A DNA stretch of 7,868 nt from Clostridia bacterium. GTDB lineage: Bacteria > Bacillota > Clostridia > Oscillospirales > CAG-272. The DNA is taken from contig JAQXKW010000053.1 in assembly GCA_029010655.1 (NCBI GenBank), forward strand, positions 1 to 7,868, given 5' to 3'. This document shows positions 6,086 through 7,868 of the stretch, piece after piece. The translations under genes and the position numbers were made by a program. The notes under the pieces are model-generated. The model did not search any database, was not told the origin of the DNA, and worked only from the letters and a program-made list of their open reading frames with translations. The number at the start of each line of letters is the position of its first letter. Within the stretch, counting starts at the first letter, position 1.

Positions 6086-6502
6086 TTATTTCTTCTTCGG
6101 GCGCTTTACGCCGTACTTGGAACGGGACTGGTTGCGGTTTGCAACGCCCTGAGTATCAAGAGTACCGCGAATGATGTGGTAACGAACACCGGGCAGGTCA
6201 CGTACACGGCCGCCGCGGATAAGAACGACGGAGTGCTCCTGCAGGTTGTGTCCGATGCCGGGGATGTAGGTCCAAGCCTCCATGCCGTTTGTAAATCTTA
6301 CTCTGGCAACCTTACGGAGCGCGGAGTTAGGCTTTTTCGGTGTGGTGGTGGATACCTTTGTGCAAACTCCTCTCTTCTGGGGAGAGTGCTGATCGATGGG
6401 CTTGTTCTTAATTGTGTTGAAGCCCTGCTGCATAACGGGGGATTTGGACTTGTAGGTCTTGTCCTGACGGCCCTGTTTTACGAGCTGATTAAAGGTAGGC
6501 AT
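6086..6502 (-). CDS. rpsL: 30S ribosomal protein S12
   Basis: S12 lies at the decoding centre and governs accuracy and streptomycin response. The 138 residues match Firmicute S12. Conserved parts are PQKRGVCTKV (41-50), TPKKPNSALRK (54-64), PGIGHNLQEHSVVLIRGGRV (81-100) and RSKYGVKRPKKK at the C-terminus. Lys56 (E. coli Lys43) is wild type. Residue 101, which aligns with E. coli Lys88 in the usual GGRVKDLPGVRYH loop, is Arg (codon CGT at 6200-6202). Asp102, the position methylthiolated by RimO in E. coli, is kept. The start ATG has AAAGGAGG eight bases upstream (6511-6518). It is the first gene of the str operon and has a leader of about 118 nt. Confidence 0.99.
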   Translation of the reverse strand: MPTFNQLVKQGRQDKTYKSKSPVMQQGFNTIKNKPIDQHSPQKRGVCTKVSTTTPKKPNSALRKVARVRFTNGMEAWTYIPGIGHNLQEHSVVLIRGGRVRDLPGVRYHIIRGTLDTQGVANRNQSRSKYGVKRPKKK

Positions 6503-6542
6503 CTTTTTTTCCTCCTTTCATTGGTGATAAATGTTTATATAC

Positions 6543-6559
6543 AACCGAGAAACTCGGTT
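6543..6559 (-). promoter_or_regulatory. Hairpin in the rpsL leader
   Basis: AACCGAG (6543-6549) and CTCGGTT (6553-6559) form a perfect 7-bp stem with a 3-nt loop in the 5' leader of the str operon mRNA, about 40 nt before the rpsL start. No U-tract follows on the minus strand, so it is not a convincing terminator. It may stabilise the leader or take part in control of the operon. Confidence 0.45.
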
Positions 6560-6627
6560 ATACACATAAAATAATGTAGATTTTGCAAATGGGCATAAAT
6601 AGTCATAGATATAGCCACGCAATGATG

Positions 6628-6656
6628 ATTTTAACACATAACATTATTTTTGTCAA
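6628..6656 (-). promoter_or_regulatory. Main promoter of the str operon
   Basis: On the minus strand, TTGACA (6651-6656) is followed after 17 bp by TAAAAT (6628-6633). This is a perfect -35 and a 5-of-6 -10, with AT-rich DNA upstream that could act as an UP element. The start point would be near 6621. This is the strongest promoter-like sequence in the window, as expected for ribosomal protein genes. Confidence 0.87.
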
Positions 6657-6754
6657 CAATGACGTATAAAAATCGTAAAAATCTCCCTTTTGCACAAATA
6701 ATTTACCCCACACCGATGATTATGCACATTTTTGAGAGGACTTACACAGTAATT

Positions 6755-6784
6755 TTGAAAACGCTGTTGAAAATTTGGTATAAA
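6755..6784 (+). promoter_or_regulatory. Plus-strand promoter-like sequence without a gene
   Basis: TTGAAA (6755-6760) is followed after 18 bp by TATAAA (6779-6784). Downstream on the plus strand there are only palindromes, the 7-bp repeat and the hairpin at 6953-6979. It may be chance in AT-rich DNA, a relic, or the start of a small RNA. Confidence 0.3.
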
Positions 6785-6812
6785 ATGTATGTCAATCTAT
6801 CGCCGCACGGCA

Positions 6813-6887
6813 GGGGACGTTTGCGTCCCTATGTCATTGCAGGGGTACAAGTACCTTGACAATCTCTGCGGGCAATTTGCCGGTACC
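6813..6887. repeat. Cluster of short palindromes
   Basis: Three hairpins stand in a row: GGGACG/CGTCCC (6814-6819 with 6824-6829), GGTAC/GTACC (6844-6848 with 6851-6855), flanked by outer arms TGTCA/TGACA (6832-6836 with 6857-6861), and GGCAA/TTGCC (6871-6875 with 6877-6881). A GGTACC palindrome follows at 6882-6887. The density of hairpins outside genes suggests a non-coding dispersed repeat or remnant of a small non-autonomous element; I cannot test copy number here. Confidence 0.5.
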
Positions 6888-6896
6888 TTCCGTAGT

Positions 6897-6952
6897 CGCT
6901 AACTGCTAGCCGCTAACTGCTAACCGCCAGCCGCTCACCGCTAACCGCTTAA
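6897..6952. repeat. Degenerate 7-bp tandem repeat, eight units
   Basis: Eight consecutive 7-mers follow the consensus CGCTAAC: cgctaac, tgctagc, cgctaac, tgctaac, cgccagc, cgctcac, cgctaac, cgcttaa. Three units are identical and the rest mostly differ by one or two bases. The 7-bp period would shift frame each unit, and no coding frame uses it. The array ends directly at the dockerin gene terminator. Confidence 0.8.
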
Positions 6953-6979
6953 AAGGGACTGTCTCAAGGACAGCCCCTT
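6953..6979 (-). terminator. Terminator of the dockerin-protein gene
   Basis: The stem is AAGGG-CTGTC (6953-6957, 6959-6963) with GACAG-CCCTT (6969-6973, 6975-6979), interrupted by one mismatch, with a 5-nt loop. It begins 6 bp after the stop codon at 6986-6988. The minus-strand tail is short (CCCTTTTAAG). In the plus direction the tail CTTAATTT is equally weak. Confidence 0.72.
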
Positions 6980-6985
6980 CTTAAT

Positions 6986-7868
6986 TTACTGTTCGCCGGT
7001 AACCTTTTTCTTCAAAAGGTTTATATCGGCAACGGTGACTTTGCCGTCGCCGTTTACGTCAGCAGCATCGGCGGCTGTGCCGGTAAGGTTCTCCGAACCG
7101 GACAGAGTTTTTTTCAAAACATTCACGTCCTTTGCGGTCACCTTTCCGTCAAGGTCAATATCGCCGGCAATGTAGTCAGGGTCAACCTCTCCGCAAACGG
7201 TGCAGACACCGGATACAAATTTGTGTCCCGTTGCAAGTATGGGCACATCGGAGATGTGGTATCCGCAGACCGTACAGCAAACAAGGCTTCTTCCGTTTTC
7301 CGTGCAGGTAGGAGGAGTAACCTCAGTTTCGCCCTCGGTGTGTCCCGTTGCCGGAACGGTGCGGTTTTCTTCCGCTCCGCATACGGAGCAGACTCTTATC
7401 TCCGTGCCGGTATCGGTACAGGTGGGAGCCGTTTCAACCTTCCACTGGCCGAAGTCGTGCTCGTGGACGCCGCCCTCCTGCCATACCGCATAAAGGGTAG
7501 CGGAGGAGTTTGCCGTATAAGTGCCGCCGCTCAGGTATTCGGGCTCCGAGGCGGTTTTCGACGTTGACCAGCCAAGGAAGGTAAACCCGTCCTTTTCGGG
7601 CACGGCGGAGGTGATTGCCAAGGGTATATCGGTCAGTTTAATCTGATTGAGAAAGCTTCCCGTGCCGCCGTTTAGGTCAAATTTCAGGGTGTTGGCGGAA
7701 AGCACGGTATATGAGCCGAGACCATCTCCCATATAGTTTTCGGCGGCGGTTCGATTTTCAAAGTCACAGTTCAGAAGAACATTTCCCCCGCTTGTTTTAA
7801 GGGACAGATTGTCAATTACCATGGAGCCGTAGTGACTGAACAGCATCTGGTAACCCGTGTGTGCTGTA
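6986..7868 (-). CDS. Secreted-type dockerin protein, C-terminal part (5' end outside window)
   Basis: The frame is open to the right edge; an internal ATG at 7844-7846 lies mid-domain and is not the likely start. Numbering from that Met: residues 1-~50 look like the end of a beta-sandwich, possibly carbohydrate-binding, domain (VIDNLSLKTSGGNVLLNCDFE). Residues ~52-122 are a Listeria-Bacteroides (InlB B-type) repeat ending FLGWST... TLYAVW. Residues ~129-219 are two and a half Cys-rich repeats of the form PTCT..G....C..CG.......ATGH. Residues ~228-284 are a type I dockerin with two calcium loops (D229, D231, D233, D240 and D263, N265, D267, D274). The dockerin would bind a cohesin on a scaffoldin or the cell surface. 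No catalytic domain is visible, so enzyme activity is unknown. A terminator follows the stop. Confidence 0.9.
   Translation of the reverse strand, partial: TAHTGYQMLFSHYGSMVIDNLSLKTSGGNVLLNCDFENRTAAENYMGDGLGSYTVLSANTLKFDLNGGTGSFLNQIKLTDIPLAITSAVPEKDGFTFLGWSTSKTASEPEYLSGGTYTANSSATLYAVWQEGGVHEHDFGQWKVETAPTCTDTGTEIRVCSVCGAEENRTVPATGHTEGETEVTPPTCTENGRSLVCCTVCGYHISDVPILATGHKFVSGVCTVCGEVDPDYIAGDIDLDGKVTAKDVNVLKKTLSGSENLTGTAADAADVNGDGKVTVADINLLKKKVTGEQ

Larger units (their letters stand above)
6661..6952. other. Intergenic region with repeats, no convincing gene
   Basis: Between the str promoter and the dockerin gene terminator I find no ORF with a ribosome binding site or recognisable product. Positions 6661-6800 are AT-rich and contain a plus-strand promoter-like pair. 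Positions 6801-6890 are GC-richer with several small palindromes. Positions 6897-6952 are a degenerate 7-bp tandem repeat. I see no tRNA or rRNA. Confidence 0.6.

Noticed and set aside
6543..6559. Leader hairpin of rpsL as an attenuator terminator
   Set aside because: The stem is only 7 bp and is followed by GTATATAAAC rather than a U-run on the transcript.
6650..6859. A 69-codon plus-strand ORF over the str promoter and palindromes
   Set aside because: It begins inside the -35 region of the str promoter, lacks a ribosome binding site, and its C-terminal part is simply a translation of the palindrome cluster.
6897..6952. The 7-bp array as a CRISPR array
   Set aside because: The units are contiguous 7-mers without spacers and there are no cas genes nearby.

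Overview
The window looks like chromosomal DNA of a gut or rumen clostridium, probably an Oscillospiraceae/Ruminococcaceae-type Firmicute. The evidence is Firmicute-length S12 (138 aa) and EF-G (690 aa), strong AGGAGG-type ribosome binding sites, an ECF-type riboflavin transporter under an FMN riboswitch, and a secreted-type protein ending in Cys-rich repeats and a type I dockerin. All complete genes lie on the minus strand. Only a partial gene at the left edge is on the plus strand.

Layout, left to right. Positions 1-543: 3' part of an unrecognised plus-strand gene with two membrane segments. Positions 586-641: a strong terminator between convergent genes, followed by a 26-bp perfect palindrome (654-679). 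Positions 686-1147 (minus): a small membrane protein of the COG2426/PF06695 family with its own good promoter; its best-placed start codon appears to be AUA. Positions 1236-1844 (minus): ribU, the riboflavin-binding S component of an ECF transporter, preceded by an FMN riboswitch (1921-2038) and its expression-platform terminator (1876-1903). Positions 2059-2083: terminator of the str operon. Positions 2096-6502 (minus): the str operon in the order rpsL-rpsG-fusA-tuf (S12, S7, EF-G, EF-Tu), driven by a near-consensus promoter at 6628-6656. Positions 6661-6952: a 483-bp intergenic region holding AT-rich DNA, a cluster of small palindromes and a degenerate 7-bp tandem repeat. Positions 6986-7868 (minus): the 3' part of a dockerin-bearing protein, ended by a terminator.

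How the parts work together. The str operon supplies two 30S proteins and the two main elongation factors. It is not directly linked here to rpoBC upstream or the S10 operon downstream, as it commonly is in Firmicutes. The 145-nt rpsL-rpsG spacer (from the proposed GTG start) can fold into a bulged hairpin and may be an S7 autoregulatory site. ribU forms a separate FMN-controlled unit whose probable promoter is packed onto the str terminator. The dockerin protein is unrelated to translation.

Most of the window is ordinary housekeeping DNA and I see no clear new multi-gene system. The points most worth a second look are the apparent AUA start, an arginine in S12 at the E. coli Lys88 position (a known streptomycin-resistance site), the promoter nested in the str terminator, the rpsL-rpsG hairpin, and the repeat-rich gap at 6800-6952.
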